Part shown: in pieces, positions 34,501 to 48,465 of the stretch
Position numbering within the stretch: the stretch's first letter is position 1
How the letters are laid out: every line of letters begins with the position of its first letter
NCBI RefSeq assembly: GCF_001522545.3
Contig: NC_031776.1
Span: 30,904,342 to 30,968,341 of the forward strand
Direction of reading: 5' to 3'
From: Parus major
Taxonomy: Eukaryota > Chordata > Aves > Passeriformes > Paridae
DNA: 64,000 nt
The notes under the pieces: model-generated
Seen by the model: only the letters and a program-made list of their open reading frames with translations
Told to the model about the DNA's origin: nothing
Databases searched by the model: none
Position numbers and translations under genes: made by a program

Positions 34501-36126
34501 TTTTTTATTTTGTACTGACGAAGCTCTGTTATCCTTACATTTGACAGAGAAACAAATCTGTCAAATGTTATTTTCATACTTCTTTTTCTTTCCCACTTGT
34601 ATTGTGTGCCTCAGTGCAGTGCTTACAGTTGTCCAGTTTACTATGGTGTTCAGGTTTATTAAAATTTACTTACAATGTCATGGGAATTTCTCAATCTGAG
34701 TATGCATAATTTGGGTTTGGTGTTGTGGGATTTCAGTTATGTGTGAGGAGGGCTTTCTGTATCCCCTGCTGTGCTTGTAAAAACAGCATAATTTCTGTCT
34801 TAATCCAGAATTCTGAGTGGCTTTTGCCATTTTACTCCAAACATTTCATCTTCAAGGATGTAGTTTCACCATGTGACTTGAATTTTATTGAGACACATTA
34901 CATGTAAGCTTTACCTCATGCATTCCTTCCTATACCACAAAGTGTTCTTCTGAAATTCTTTCTCAGTTTCTATAACCTAATTTTTCTATTAAACCAGTTA
35001 GGAAATGTCCTTATTTGCTAAACTCCTTGACTTCTTGCATTGACTAAAGGAGAACCCTGCTCATCCTTCTCCACCCACTGGAGAAGCCTGGATGGATTTT
35101 TTTTTTCTGTACAATTAAGTCAGAGTTAATGAAGTCTCTGAATGGTGTATGTGCAGTTGTGCTGAATCTTTCTTATAATCAGCTAATAATAGGTTCTAGT
35201 TCATCTTGTCCCTTTCTGTTGGGTTGCTTATTACCTATTTATGAGAACAGATGATTTGAAGCATTGATTTCATGCCTTCAGAAGGCCAGTTTATCTTGCA
35301 TCTTTTTTTTTCTTGTCACAACAATACCTCTTCCACACACAGATCCTCTTTCTTGGGTTGGTTTTTTTTTTGGTTTTTTTTTCTGATGAGGCTTTTTAAA
35401 GTGACCTCAGGATGTCTGTAATGATTGAGGGTGTTTTTACTGAAGGCCTGACTCACTGTCCATGTTGCGCAAGCTTTGAATTCACAGAAAATGAAATTAG
35501 CACACTGAAGAACTGGGTAATCCGTAAGCATCCAGTAATTTGTACTGGCCCACAGAATTTTTTTTTCCCTTGGGATTATTTACACCAGAATTATCTTCCA
35601 TGTTTTTGCTTATATAGTCAATATATTATTGGAAAAATTTGGCTTGATTATTCTAAATGTTTGCGTAGGAATCTCATCTAAGGCTATCATTATACCTTCC
35701 AAAAAAGCTAGTCAGGATAAACAAATTTAAATATTATGGAGAAAATATAAGTTTGTCTCAGTGGTCAGTTAGAATGGGGGAAACCTGAGCAGAGCAAGGC
35801 AGCAAATAAATCTTAATTTAGACAACTTTTAAAATTCTATCTTCTGAAATGTCTGGTAAATCCATGCTAACTGCCGTCATTTCATAATTAAGCTGCTTCT
35901 TTCATTCCTGAACCTTAAGTGATATGTTGAACACAAACTGTAGGATATGATTTTTCCCATTATTAAAATAATAGCCTAAGTTGGAAAATATTAAGTAATC
36001 AAAGCTGCAGAAAAAAATATCATATTCTTCTGAAATACAGAGGAAAATATTACTGAAAAAATTTATTCTTTCTTTTGTCAGGCTAGTAGCTTGAACTGTT
36101 CTTCTCTTTAAGACCAGACCTAATAA
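31582..36126 (+). other. intron-like non-coding stretch
   Basis: T-rich on the plus strand with only short frames. No repeat family was identified. Pyrimidine tracts are frequent (for example 35096-35109 and 35362-35382). Confidence 0.5.
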
Positions 36127-36280
36127 TAGAATTAATCATAAAATCACGGAACAGTTTGTGTTGGAAGGGATCTTAAGGCTCACCTCATTCCAACCCCCTG
36201 CCATGGGCAGGGACACCTTCCACTGGAGCAGCTTGCTCAGAGCCCCATCCAGCCTGGCCTCGAGCACTTCCAGCCCCTGT
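36127..36280 (-). mobile_element. CR1 LINE 3' end fragment, minus strand
   Basis: The plus strand reads AATCATAAAATCACGGAACAG, TTGGAAGGGATCTTAAGG, CATTCCAACCCCCTGCC, ATGGGCAGGGACACCTTCCA, and AGCCCCATCCAGCCTGGCCT. This is the reverse complement of the classic avian CR1 3' end, including the ATTCTATGATT-type terminus at the left. Little diverged. The frames across it are not genes. Confidence 0.95.
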
Positions 36281-37625
36281 AGAAGTGAAGGCTGCTGTGT
36301 TTTGGTGTCAGAACCACTGATGTCCTCTGCATGCACGTGGCTCAAGTACACATTTACCCACTTGAGGCAGTGGAACACAGGTGTAAGGCTGGGATAGGAT
36401 ACCCTGGTCCGTGATGCTCATGGCTGTAGCTTACACAGCAAATGGACTGCTCAGGATGGTGAAATGTGCTAAGATAATGCCTTAAATAGGTATTTGCAGG
36501 TTATCTGTCAAATCCTGGCTGATACAAAGATAAATCAATGTGGCCCATTGATACAGAGTTTAAAAGAGAAAAGCTTTTTGTATCAGCTTTTAAGATGTGT
36601 TTGCTAGCACATTTCCCCTGTGAGCTGAAAGGAATTCGTATTTTCATAATATTATAAAATCTATTCCTCTGTCTCTGCCTATCTTTTTCTTTTCATTAGG
36701 TCTGACTAAACAGTAAAGAAATCCATTCATCTGTGGTAGTGTCAGTAAAGTGGTCTCTGTTTTTCTCTCTGCTGGTACTACACTACTGTTTTGAGATCAT
36801 TTACATTCTGCTCAGAGCTGTAAGTGATCTTTTTGGCAGCTTTCTGCATTTACATTAACTGCTGGATTGTAATAATTTTCAAATGGATTGTCTGAAAGTA
36901 GTGGGGTTTTGGTACATATTTATAGATTAGTATTCCTGTCTGTGGGTTTATTTTGTGTCTTGTACATTTACCTAACTAATATAAACATGGAAAGAAGAAC
37001 CTTGTTAGATCGAAATGCAGAGTTTGTCACCAGTCCAGAGATGGACAATATTGCCTAGTGAATTTCCTTTCTGATTCTGGAAACCATTTGGATTTGGGAG
37101 GCTATTTAGGAGGTATTTTTTAGAGGGTTTTTTTTTTTTTTTGATGTTTGAGGAAGAAGGAAGGGAGCCTTGGTGTTTACATAATATTGTTTATAATGTG
37201 TTTGTATTGTTGAAACATGGGAGAAGTAACCTAAATAGTAACCTAATGTTTTTGAGTGGACCTTGGAAGTCTGATTTAACTGCCTTGTAGATCTTATCCT
37301 TGTTTTTCAGATAAGGTTTGACAAATATGTGGATATTTTGTTGTACATAGGTGGCATTTTCAATTTATATTAGTGCCCATCTAACATGTGAAGGAGCTTT
37401 TAGTTGGTACACAGCGATATTTTCTGCAAGAAGAGCATTTTTTGTCTCTTCCATCCATACAACTATGAGTGGCTAAGAGGTTTGTGAATGCTAAGTTTTA
37501 TGTGACCTTTTCAGAGAACAGTTACCAAAGTGGACCCATTTCTGCTTGTTTTTGGAAAAGGCTTTCATTTAATGACAGTGCTTCAGTTTGAACCACATGT
37601 TCTAAGAACTGGCTTGTGTTCCCAG

Positions 37626-37698
37626 CACTGCAGGGGGAAAAGCTCAACGTGCATGCTTGAGGCACCGAAGAGCACGCGTGGGGAAATTCCAGGAACTG
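37626..37698 (+). other. weak candidate exon, plus strand
   Basis: CTTGTGTTCCCAG precedes 73 bases ending at GGAACTG|GTGAGA, a good donor. The segment has CpGs (ACGTGCATGC, CACGCGTGG) unusual for its surroundings. Joined after the exon candidate at 31499 it stays open as an Arg-rich frame (TAGGKAQRACLRHRR...). No family is recognised. It may be a non-coding exon or chance. Confidence 0.15.
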
Positions 37699-38507
37699 GT
37701 GAGAATTTAAGAAGAAGGTAGAAGGTATTTAACATAATTACATAGCTTCAGATTGTATAAACCTTGTACAGTTCAGACAAGTGCAAAATTACCTCACCAG
37801 ACTTGCCCCCCTTTTTTTAATTTCATCAATTTGAGAAGCTAGAGAGGACTGAATTTCTTAAACTGAGAAAATTTTTAAAAAAGTGATAGGCAGGTGAGGT
37901 AAATAACCTTCTGATATGATTCAGACTGAAAAATACAACATTAAATCCATGATAACACAAATATAATCTCATATTTGAGTTACATAAGAGTGTTTTAAAT
38001 GGGCCATTAGTGTTGGGGAAAAACATGCTTTAATTTTCTAGGCTTCATTTTTTCCCCCCCTCCCCTTTCCACACAAGAGGGAATGCTTTCCTCTAGGGAC
38101 AAAGATAACATGAAGCTAAAAATATTACTTGTCTACTTTATTCTCCATCATGTTGCTTCAGTGGTAATCACTTGTTTGAGATTCACCTTCAGAGATTCTG
38201 CCTGACATATGGTGATATGCATAATGAATATATTCAAGCATATAGCAGTTTCAAATTCATTCTTTATTGCACTTAGGTTTTAGTTCACAAATTGCTGTAA
38301 TAATTAAACAGATTTGGTAAGCATTAATCTATGCACTTATGGGAAATTTCACCTTAATTATTTATTATTTGTGTGAGATGGGATAAAAGCAATTTAAGAC
38401 CTGGCTTGAGACATGGGCTTCTCCTATTTCCTAATTTCAAATGATATACAGGCAGATTAAGTTTCTATTTTTTGAAAGTACCACCACTTTCAGGGGAGGA
38501 TAAGAAG

Positions 38508-38580
38508 CTGGTTGTTAGGGATTTTGGTTGGTGTTCAATTTGGGGGTTCTGGGGGGTGGTTTTGTTTTGGGTTGTAGAAG
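38508..38580. repeat. G/T-rich tract with multiple G runs
   Basis: The plus strand is almost free of A and C and has G runs of 5, 6 and 3 within about 40 bases (GGGGGTTCTGGGGGGTGG). It has G-quadruplex potential on the presumed non-template strand of the plus-strand gene. Confidence 0.6.
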
Positions 38581-41500
38581 TTTTATTTGAATGGGGTGTG
38601 GAAGGTTTTGTTGTTTGGGTTTTTTCAGTAAAAGGAGATCTTGGATAGAAAGTGAATGTCTTCTTCAGTAGCCCCTTAGAACTGAAACATACAAAGGGAA
38701 GTACACCCAGGTGTTCTCTAGACATCCAAGAATGTAAACATCAAAAACTAGTTCTCTCACAAGCTTTTTTTATACTGTGTTGTGGGTAATTGGGGAAAGG
38801 ACTGAAATGTTCACTTTCCCATTCATAGTGTGAACTATGTGATGGTGATGATGAGCAAGAACAACTGGTGCAAATCTTGTTGAAGCTGTAGTTCTTCCTT
38901 TGGTACTCCTGACTGTCAAAATTGTCATAATTGGTTGCTAACAATGGGAGCTGTGTCCACAAAATCCAGCTCACACCTTCTGATGATTGAGATAATTTAC
39001 TCTGAATTTCCATTCAGTGGCTGAGTCCTATTAATCCAGCTTCTTGTTCATCCTGTGTTTAAATTCTTTATAGGAGTTGACAGTAGAATTTTTCAGTTCA
39101 TGCTGAAAATTACATGTTGGCAAATTAACAGGTAACCATTATAACACATCAAATGTGCAGAGCCTTTGATCAAGGACTTAATAGTAAATCATGATGTCAG
39201 CCAGTGTGCTGAGCCAGAAGAGGACAACAGGATGATTGTAGGAGAGATTCCTGCAATCTTGGTGGAAGGGCCAGTCTACGCAGCCTGAACTATGCCAATC
39301 AAACTAGCAAGACCAGATTTGTAGCTGAAATAGCAAATTAATTATTACCCTACTTAGTTTGGAGTAATGTCTAGGGGATACTGAGGTTAATTCCATGGGG
39401 AGATGTGATGGGGGCAATGATTTCTGGTTGGAGAAATAGAAATCTGCTGGCACAGATGGATTCAGAGTAGCTCGTGTCTCCCTCACTTAGGGCTGTCACA
39501 CTGAGAGATGTTAGCCATGCATACTGAATCACGTGTCCTATGTCATTTCCATTTGTCAAATCACAAACCCATTTCCTGTCACTCTCTCCACTATTTTGGC
39601 TTCAGTGCAATAGTTTCTGTAAGCATGAGCATTTCTGTGTTTTCTAAATTATTCTTCATGATTAGAAAGAGAATAAAAATTTGCTCATACTATATTGTAA
39701 AGCACTGTTTTGAAGAACAAAAGAGCAAAAGCTTTGAATGAGTGACAAGCAGTAATGATTCCCTGGTATTTGTTATGCTGTAGAATATTGGGGTGCACAG
39801 AGAAAGGGAACAGAAGGGGTGAAAGCACATCATAATTTGAGTTTAGGAAGCTCAGGTCTTTCCATAGTCAATAGAGAGGATGAGGCTTTTGGGGCTGCTG
39901 CTTTGAATCACTCCTTAAAAGGAGGAGAAGGGCTAAGCTAAACATTTCTTTGCTACCAAAAGATACAGTTTCTCCTTTTCATTTCCACCAGCTCTGATAT
40001 GCACCTGACCCATCTGTTAGACAGCTTGGTTTGTGAAACAAGCAGAGAGCTAATGTAAGAAAAAGGCTTCTTTTGTTTTCGTGATCTCAATCAGCGCATG
40101 GAGGGATCTGTTGATTTGGCACACGTAACACAAAGGGGTGTGTGAGACTGAGAGGCTTGGAGCAGTAGGATAAGTGCAGTGAGATCAGGCTGTTCCTCAG
40201 CTGGCAGCTGCTGGCTCAGCTCAGCCCTCTGCTGTGCCTGGACCCTTTCCTGTGGGTCCTCCAAGGGCCCCAGATGTCTTCACTGGCCAGAGTGACAAAA
40301 TGACCCACTGCTTCCCCTTCTGCTCTGGTGGCAACGATGACTGCTGTTGTCATCTTTGAGTGGTAACTTTTCCTTCCTCTTATTTCACCCTGTGTAATCT
40401 TGATTGATTTTTTTTGATTTTTTTTTTTAGTTTGAAATCAAGAAATATAGTAGTCTTAGTAAATCTTTATACCTTGTTAGGTATATCATCAGTAAGTAAA
40501 TGATGGAAGGGTTATTGTGGCAAATAAAACTAATCTTGCCTTCTCAATTGTAAGGTATATTCCGAATTTCTGCTTTATGGCTATGCTCAAAAGCAACACA
40601 CTTAAAATATGCTGCTGGGTGGGAATGTCCTGCCACACATGTAACCATGTCAGAGTTCAGTGCCCAGCCCAGTGGAGCTCCCTTTCACTTGTATCACATC
40701 TGGGTTCTTTGTCTTTTGGCAAGCAGTCAAAACCTGGTTTAGCCCTTTGCAGGCATTAAGCCCTGCTCTTAGACATCGTAGCACAAAATACTGTGTCCAG
40801 TGTATGGTGTGAAATTAATCAAAAGGAAACAAAATTAATGACCTGCTGTGGTGCCATCCATCAGGATATCGCTCAGCAGGTGTGAAATTAACTTGCCTTG
40901 ACTGTGGATTAAATTGAACGGCGTGACGTGAACCTACAGGAACTGTTTCCCTTAATACTGGGGAGGAAGTGTTTTTAAAGATTCCAGTTTAATGAACTGC
41001 TTATGCCATGCACTGGATAGTCTTATGATCATTTAACAGCATGAGTTTAGATTATGCTCCCTAAGAAGATCAAGTATTACTGTATCAGTAAAAATTGTTA
41101 AAGGCAGGCCACAGAAATGTGGTTTTAATTTCTGTAATTACTGCGCTCCAGATGGTGGATGTATACTTTTTTCCAGCCTAAGTACTTCAGCTCAAATATA
41201 AGCAGTTGTGATCTTTATTTACAATTCATCAGATTTTAACCTAGGTGATAACAATTCCTTTGTTATGGCCTGTTATGACGACCTTCAAAGAAATATGTAG
41301 ACAAAACCTCAGTATTGTTTGTTATGGTTACAAAAAACCTTTCTTCTTGGGTTTGTTTGGCTTTTTTTTCTCCCAGATCTTAGTTACGGTGATAGCAAAA
41401 CTACCCACTAACTTTGTTTTGGAATAAGTTACCTAATATCAGAATATGTACTTATAACATTTGGCAAATCCTTGTTAATTTAAGAGCAATACTACAAAGA

Positions 41501-43673
41501 TGCAAAATAAATTACAGGTTACTAACAGCTTGAGAGAATTGAGGAAAATGAAGGAAATGTATTTCCCAATTTGAATCTATTCTACCAACTATTTTCTTCT
41601 GTCCAGTCCTATTAGCTTATGTATATGCACTTTTTCCTCCATAGTTGCTCTGATAATTGTTTTTCAGAGGACCTATTATCATTGTTGTGAAAGCTGTCTT
41701 TGACTTCCAACTTCTTAGTGGATTTTTTGCTGTGTTTGCCCAGAACATTGTCCTCTAAAATATTCAGAGTCATCTCAGCCCTTTGGAGAATGCCTGGTGT
41801 TTTTGCCCTTGGGAGAAAATAAGTCATGTATGGGTTTGTTGGTGTATTTTTTTTTCTTTTTGTCTGCCTGCCCTCCCCCTTAAATTCTGAATACACATTT
41901 CCAAGAGTTAAGGAATTTTCATGTTAGTGATTAGGAAGAGGACTTGGTTATGACTTGCATGGCAGCTTTCTTTGAGGGAGGACTGGCATGAAGCCATTAA
42001 TACATTTTTAGGATAAGGTGTCTACAGTATATCTGCACACACTTGATAAACTGGTCTTTATAAGTTGATTCGTTTGACCTCTTATTAAGGGCTTCTGTAC
42101 ACTATACAGGTAGTACTGTTTTGTTTAAATACTGTTGATAAGAAAGATGTTAGGCTGGTTAATTACTTCTTTATGGTTGTCGTAATGAAGTTCTGTGGAC
42201 TTTGTGTCTGAAGATAATTCTGACATTAGCATTAGTGATATGATATTGGTTTATAACAAATGTGGTGTAACTACAGAGAAATGTTAGGGTTGTTCTAGAG
42301 TTACACCCTCAGGTGCTGTGTCACTGGCAGGAGTTTCTTCAAGGACAAATCCATAAGTAGTAGCTCTAGGATCATGGGATCAGTACTGTTGGAACTGAAG
42401 AGCTCTGTAGGCCTTTTGGTTAGAGGTGAAAAGATATTTAAAAGTTTCTTCTTTCCTTGAAAAAAAACCATCAGCCTTGGTACCCATTTCAAAATGAGGA
42501 GGTAAGCAATTCATGGAGGCCTAATGCTTTGTAACCTTATAAACATTAACAAAGTCCATGAAGCTTTTAACAGAGAACAAAGGTTATGTGATTATTCTGT
42601 CAGTCATATTTCAGCTGGGGCTTCAAATGCTTTCTTTCCTGTATTAGAAAATTACTATGTTGATATGAGTGTAAAGAAACTTACTCTTAAGGCTTACATT
42701 GTAACACAATGGTCTTTCAACCTTCCTTAGATTGAAACCAGCCCAGTGATACTTTGTTCAATTGTCTGCCTGCAGTTTGGGTTTTACATGACTGGGTTTA
42801 TTTAATTGTACTCTTCCCTGCCTCTTGTTGATGGCTTTTATAGTTTCTTAAGCTTTTTTAATTAATCTGTAGCTCCAGGAGAGATGAGGGAGAGAAGAGG
42901 AAGAGATAAGTTTAATTCTTTTGTGAAACTTCTAGTTTTTTAGGACAGGTGACAAGCCAAGCAGAAGTGTTCTCTGACAGCTGTGGCAGCAAGAAAACTG
43001 TCCTGACAAACCTTTTTTTCAGCCCACTTTGGCAAGAAAAAGGCCTTTCATGCCTGTTTTCCATGACAGGCGGTGTAAGTTGGGTCCCACAGCCCTTCAC
43101 TGGGCCTTGCATTCAAACTGAGTTTGTGTTGGCTGGTTTTGCTTTTGCTTTATCCTCTCATAGCTGTAATATCCTATCACAAGAGAGCAAGTGAAGGTTT
43201 CTTCACTGCAGGGTTTGATTGTTTTTCTGTATCACTGCTAGATTGTGGTATGAAGAGAACTCAGATTTCTTTACTTTGCTTGTAGCAAGAATACACAGAC
43301 TTGGTTTGTCAGAGTTAAGCAATGTGATGTTACATGCCTGTGAGTGTGGGCTCCTGAGAAACTATTTGGATTTGGCTGAAAGTGACTGAGAACTGCAGCT
43401 AAAATTAGCAGAGATGGTCCACTGCAAGTAAACTGATCCAAGGGAGAGAAAACCAGAACAAAGTCAAACAAACCCCCTGCTTGTTCAATGCCATTTACAC
43501 AACTGATATTGTGCTACAAGTGTCTGCTGGTTGCACCCCATGTCTACAGAGCACTATTCATGTGCCAGGTGATGCTGACAGTGCTTTACTTTCTGATGGG
43601 CTCAGAGCATGTGGGGAAGTAGAGATTTTGTCTACTAGCAAATAAGAGGCAGTAGACACTGGTTAAATCATTG

Positions 43674-43751
43674 GGCAGGGTTTGGTGGTTGGGGTTGTTT
43701 TGGTGTTTTTTTGGATGTGGGGTTTTGGGGGAATTTTTTTGGTGGTTATGT
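43674..43751. repeat. G/T-rich tract with multiple G runs
   Basis: About 75 bases nearly devoid of C, with G runs of 3, 4, 4 and 5 separated by T-rich loops (GGGGTTTTGGGGG). It resembles the tract at 38.5 kb in composition and has G-quadruplex potential. Confidence 0.6.
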
Positions 43752-46700
43752 GTGAGGAGTGAAAACTTTGTTTGGCTTTTCTCATGACATTTTCTATATT
43801 TTCTGAAACTGCAGTTGATAAATGTCCCTTCCCAAAGGAATTGCTGGTCTGTGATTGTCATTGTAACTCAGCCAGGGATAGACAGAAACTTGTTATATAA
43901 GAAGTCAAAAATGATGATATTTAATAAGAGGTTTATTCTGCATGGCAAGAATTTAAACTATTGTTTAATTAGCAGGCAAACCACTTACTTTGCCCTCTAG
44001 TTTATGTGTTAGGAGGGTTTATGACACTGATTCATATAGGTTATTACAGCTCATAAATGTCACCATAAAATTAGTCAAAATAAGAGTGTTGAAGTGTCTT
44101 GCTGCCATTAGCTACCCAGCTGGATTGGCTTTGGTGACAAGTTTGTAGATAAAGCATGAATTTTAGAGCTGAAGATGTCATAGGACTTGAGTACTTCTCA
44201 TTATGGAAAGAGTGAGCCTCTCTCTAAAAGTTGTAGCTGAAACTTATTTTCTGGTCATAGCTGCTCCTTGCCTCTCCTTGTCAGCAGTGTCAGTCAGTGA
44301 ACTGCACCAAGGTTAAAAGCCATTAAAAATTGTGATAATTGTCAGTAAGTCAGTGATGCCACTTCTGGGAATGCAATACCAGTGAGATGCTTTCATTGGG
44401 TATTTGTGGTTTTGTCCAAATGGCAGTCAGTCAAGACGTGGAGCTTAACAATGTGAGCTGAAGTGGCCACTTCTTTAATAGTGCAGCTAATGACTTCCAG
44501 ATGCAAGTTATTGTAATATGCTCAAATACTTCAAGTGTATCCTGGAGTCTGCATCTTAGAAGACTCTTGTCATTGTGAAAAGGAAACCAGGCTGTAGGAG
44601 AGACAGTGATTTTATTGTGTGGCTTTACATCAGTAAAGTACAAAAATCTTCAGATATTATATATTGTTTATTATTTTTTATGTATAGAAAATAAAGTGTG
44701 GGAACATACAAGGAAATTAGTCTATGGCAGTGACAGAAGAACTGTCACCTGATCCCAGATAATTTTAAGGGAACTAAAGCAGCCTGTCAGATGGCTTTTG
44801 TTTGTTTGCTTGATGGGGTGTATTTAGAGATGTATGTCTTAAGTGACTGAAGATATGTATTTTTTTAAACTGTCACATTAAACTAGAATGTCACTTTTAG
44901 TTAGCCTCTGTTCAGAGGCAGATCTGCTGTGTTTTTAATAATTTATGTGGAAATTGTGTGAAAGATTTAAAATGTGACAGCTCTGAAATAAGAAGATTGA
45001 TGCTACTCTGGTGTGATCTGATTTGGATTCTGACCTAATTTCTTTTAGTTAGTGATTGGTATAGGACTTGTGGGGTGCACAAGCTTATGACTTTTGGAGA
45101 TTACTGATTGATATTTTTAGGTTACCAGATAATCCTGTTTAGGAATGGGATTTTCATCTGAAAACAGACTGCTCCTTAAATTCTTCCTGTTTTACTTTAG
45201 AATAACAACTGGAAATTGTACAAAAAAAGCAATGGACTGTTTGCTTATTTCACACTGTCTTGTGCTCTGGCTTTCTGCTACATGATTATTTTCTGTGTGC
45301 ACAAATTTTTAAAAATGCGATTTTTTCTTTAATACTTCAATAAAAGTAAAATCTCCCATTGAAGCTGTTAGTTTTGCACATGCTCTAAAAGAGGTATGGG
45401 AAAGCATTGTGTACATATTACCCCAAAAATGTTCTGAGCCTTTCAGTCTGGGTTTTCCTTACGTTGCCTTGTAGCTGTTTGCAAAGCAGCCAGACCATAG
45501 ATAAACTAACAAATGCTAATTCACACTTCCTTTTGCTTATTCAACAGCCATGTTCCATATATAAACACTCTCTTCCAGATGTTTTTCTCCTTGTTAGCAG
45601 TACCTCTCATGTGCTTGTAAAGTATTGCAGAGAGAGTCTTATTCTTCAATTCCACACTTAGTGAGGGGTTGCCATCTGCTGTGTGTGTCTGTTTGGAAGG
45701 TAAGCATTTTATCACCTGTTCCTGCAGATTGAGACCATAATGCTTTACCAGCCTTATTTATGAGGTCACCTCTGAATTTTTATTCAACTTTGTGAAAAGT
45801 GTAAGGAAGCAGAAAAATAAAGGCTATTGTAGCTTGAAGGTTGGAACATTATGTGGAGGATTTTAACTCCTGTAGCTGTTTTGTTTCCTTTTTCTGTGCC
45901 CTTTATGATGGGAAAGGAAGCCAAACTGAGGTGGAGAAATGAGAATTCGCACTAGAAGTGTGAAGTGTATGAGTAATATCATGTTGTATTGACAATATTG
46001 CTTAAACTGTGTGGGTTTTGTTGCTGGCTTGGCGTGCTAATATTGATAGGCTTTTCCCATTTCGGTGAAAGGACGTGTGTTGGACTGAGCTTGATGTCAA
46101 CTTCTGCAGGTCCCCCTACCCCAAGTTTTACTGCCTCAAAAGAGCTCTTACAATGCACACTCTGTACTGGAGCCTCTTCTATTCCCATCACACAGAGAAT
46201 TCCCCTAATGGCTCCGTGAGGTCTTCATCCTCTGGAAAGAGGGCTGGAGTGAAAGGGAGGGGAGTAGGAGGATGTCACATTCACGTGGGAGATGTCGTGC
46301 CTGATGTGACATCCCTGCACCCTAGAACCCAGTTACAGTCATGCTCCTGTCTTCTGAAGGCAGGAAAGGTGCAGCTCTGGGGGCACTGCTGCCAGTGAAA
46401 GACAGCAACCAGCTCCCAGGAGTTCTCCCACACAAATCAAGATGAACTTTGCAGGGCTTTTTTTCCCCTGTGTTTCCTTCCACAGCAACTCTTGAGAGTT
46501 ATTGAGGGCGTGTTTAAGGAGGAAATGAATTCAGCTACTGTTCTTAAACAGCTGTTGGGGTAGAGGGAACATTATCTCTCACTGAGGCTCTACGTGCCTC
46601 TTTTGTCCTTTCAGAACTGCATTAACTGTCCACATCTGCTTCCTTTTCTTCCTTTTCCCTTCTACTTCCTCTGCAAGTCCTGTACATCATTTGTAGTTTG

Positions 46701-48299
46701 TTGTTTTGTTTTTTTTTTTACTCCCACAATATAGAAATTAATAATATCAAATATCTGCAGAACTTGATTGACTTTGTGTTTCTTGAATCTGAAAAAGCTG
46801 AAATTGTAGAGATTTGGTAAACTTACTTAATAATTTGTATGAGGCAGATCTGAATATTGTATAAATCATACAGAGCTTCAGCTTTCTGCTCTTTACTTAC
46901 CTGGCAGCAGTCACATTGAAGAGACAATTCTGCCTAGATACTCAAGTTCTTTGGTTAATTAGTTTATTTTTAATCACACAACTCAGATTTTGAGGTATCA
47001 TAAGGATGCTGTTTGTGGGAATGGTTTTGGCAACTCAGACAAATCAGAATCTTCTGAGGATGAAGGTATCTGGAGGAAGGTACTACTGAAAAGAGCCAGT
47101 GGGAAGATCTTTAAAAGGGACCTGAAATTAGGTGTACTGCATTCTGGTGTTGCCTGAACTTAAATATGAGAATTAACCAAGCCTGTCTTTAATAGTTTGG
47201 GACGAAAGAAGACGCTTTTCATACACTTGCTTAATGATATTTTGCAACGTATTCTTGGACTGTCTGGGAAATAGAATGGGCTTGATAGTAACCTGCATAA
47301 AATTTCATTGATAAAATGCTGTAATTATGGAAAGCTGTTGAGTGGAGAAATAAATATAGCTATCCTTTCTTTAATACTAGATATAAAGGTCTTTCAAAGT
47401 GTTTTCAAAAGACTTGTATCATTTACTTTGATAAAGGCAGCCAAGATTTGAGGCCAAAATACATTTGCTTGCATGTTAGAAATTGTGTTGATGAAGGAAT
47501 GCTTATTGCTTGGAGGAAAAAAAGGGTTTTGCAAGATTTTAATGCCTTTTTCTAGTATATGATTGCAAGAATTGTAGTATTTGCTCCAAAATTCTTTATC
47601 TGTATGGGTTGTTTGTGAAAGCCAACTGTGCATAAATCAAGTAAGATGCTTGGCAGAATAGATATTTGAAGCATGAAAATTATTAATTTAGTCTTTGTAG
47701 TTTTAGTAAGCCTTTAGAAGCCTATACAATATACCAGCTTGGTGCCTTGGACTGTGTCTCCAGTGTGTACATTCTCATTTGGTTGACTTTTACTACTGCT
47801 CTTGTTACTGACTCTGAGTTTGGTTACACACAGACTTGTGTTGATCCTGTTCTTTGGTATTTACAACTGTGTTGAAAATATTTCTCTTAGAGCAGATCAA
47901 GATGAGCTAATGTAGGCTTATGGTAGTAACAGTGTAATTCAAATAAGTGTGAGAAGCATTAAAATACCTTGTTTTTCTAAAACACCTTCACAGTTAACAA
48001 CACAGTTGAAACAGTAAATTATTTACAATTGTAAATTTTATGCTTAGCACTTTATAATTATTCTGTATTTCAAGTAACATATCAGTGTGAAGAATTTGTT
48101 TTTTTACAGATGATGCCATGCTTACAGGAATATTAACTGAACTGGTGCCACAATGTTTACAGATACTTCTAGAATTCCCATGTTAATTAATGTGCACCAC
48201 TTTGGGTGTCTGGTTTGAGGTGTTCATGTTTGAGTGGTTTTCTACTCCATCAAAATGAGATGCTTTTTACCTACTTAACTTTTGACTGGAGAAGTTATA

Positions 48300-48465
48300 C
48301 CTGTTAAGGAACTGCAGCATCTGCACGGGATGAGAGGCTGAGAAAGCTGGGACTGTCCAGCCTGGAGAAGAGAAACTTTGGGGGATCTTATTAATTTTTA
48401 TGATTGTCAGATGGGGGAGGTGTAAAGAAAACAGACTCCTCTTGATGGTGCTTTAAGATAATATT
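48300..48465 (+). mobile_element. CR1 LINE internal 3' fragment, plus strand
   Basis: GAGGCTGAGAAAGCTGGGACTG, TCCAGCCTGGAGAAGAGAAAC, TTTGGGGGATCTTATTAATTTT and a GACTCCTCTTGATGGTG segment follow the avian CR1 sequence just 5' of its terminal region. More diverged than the 36.2 kb copy. Neither the element's 3' terminus nor its 5' part is present. Confidence 0.8.

Larger units (their letters stand above)
36281..48299 (+). other. intron-like non-coding stretch
   Basis: No gene or repeat family is recognised over most of this interval. It holds a candidate exon and two G/T-rich tracts listed separately, and a GC-richer patch at about 46080-46400 with no clear exon boundary. Confidence 0.5.

Noticed and set aside
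36136..36397. 80-codon frames on both strands
   Set aside because: They are translations of the CR1 3' end fragment and its flank; the CR1 3' end here is untranslated sequence.
7321..44357. Shared 16-mer GTAAGTCAGTGATGCC at about 7321 and 44346
   Set aside because: About half a shared 16-mer is expected by chance in 64 kb, and the flanks do not match.
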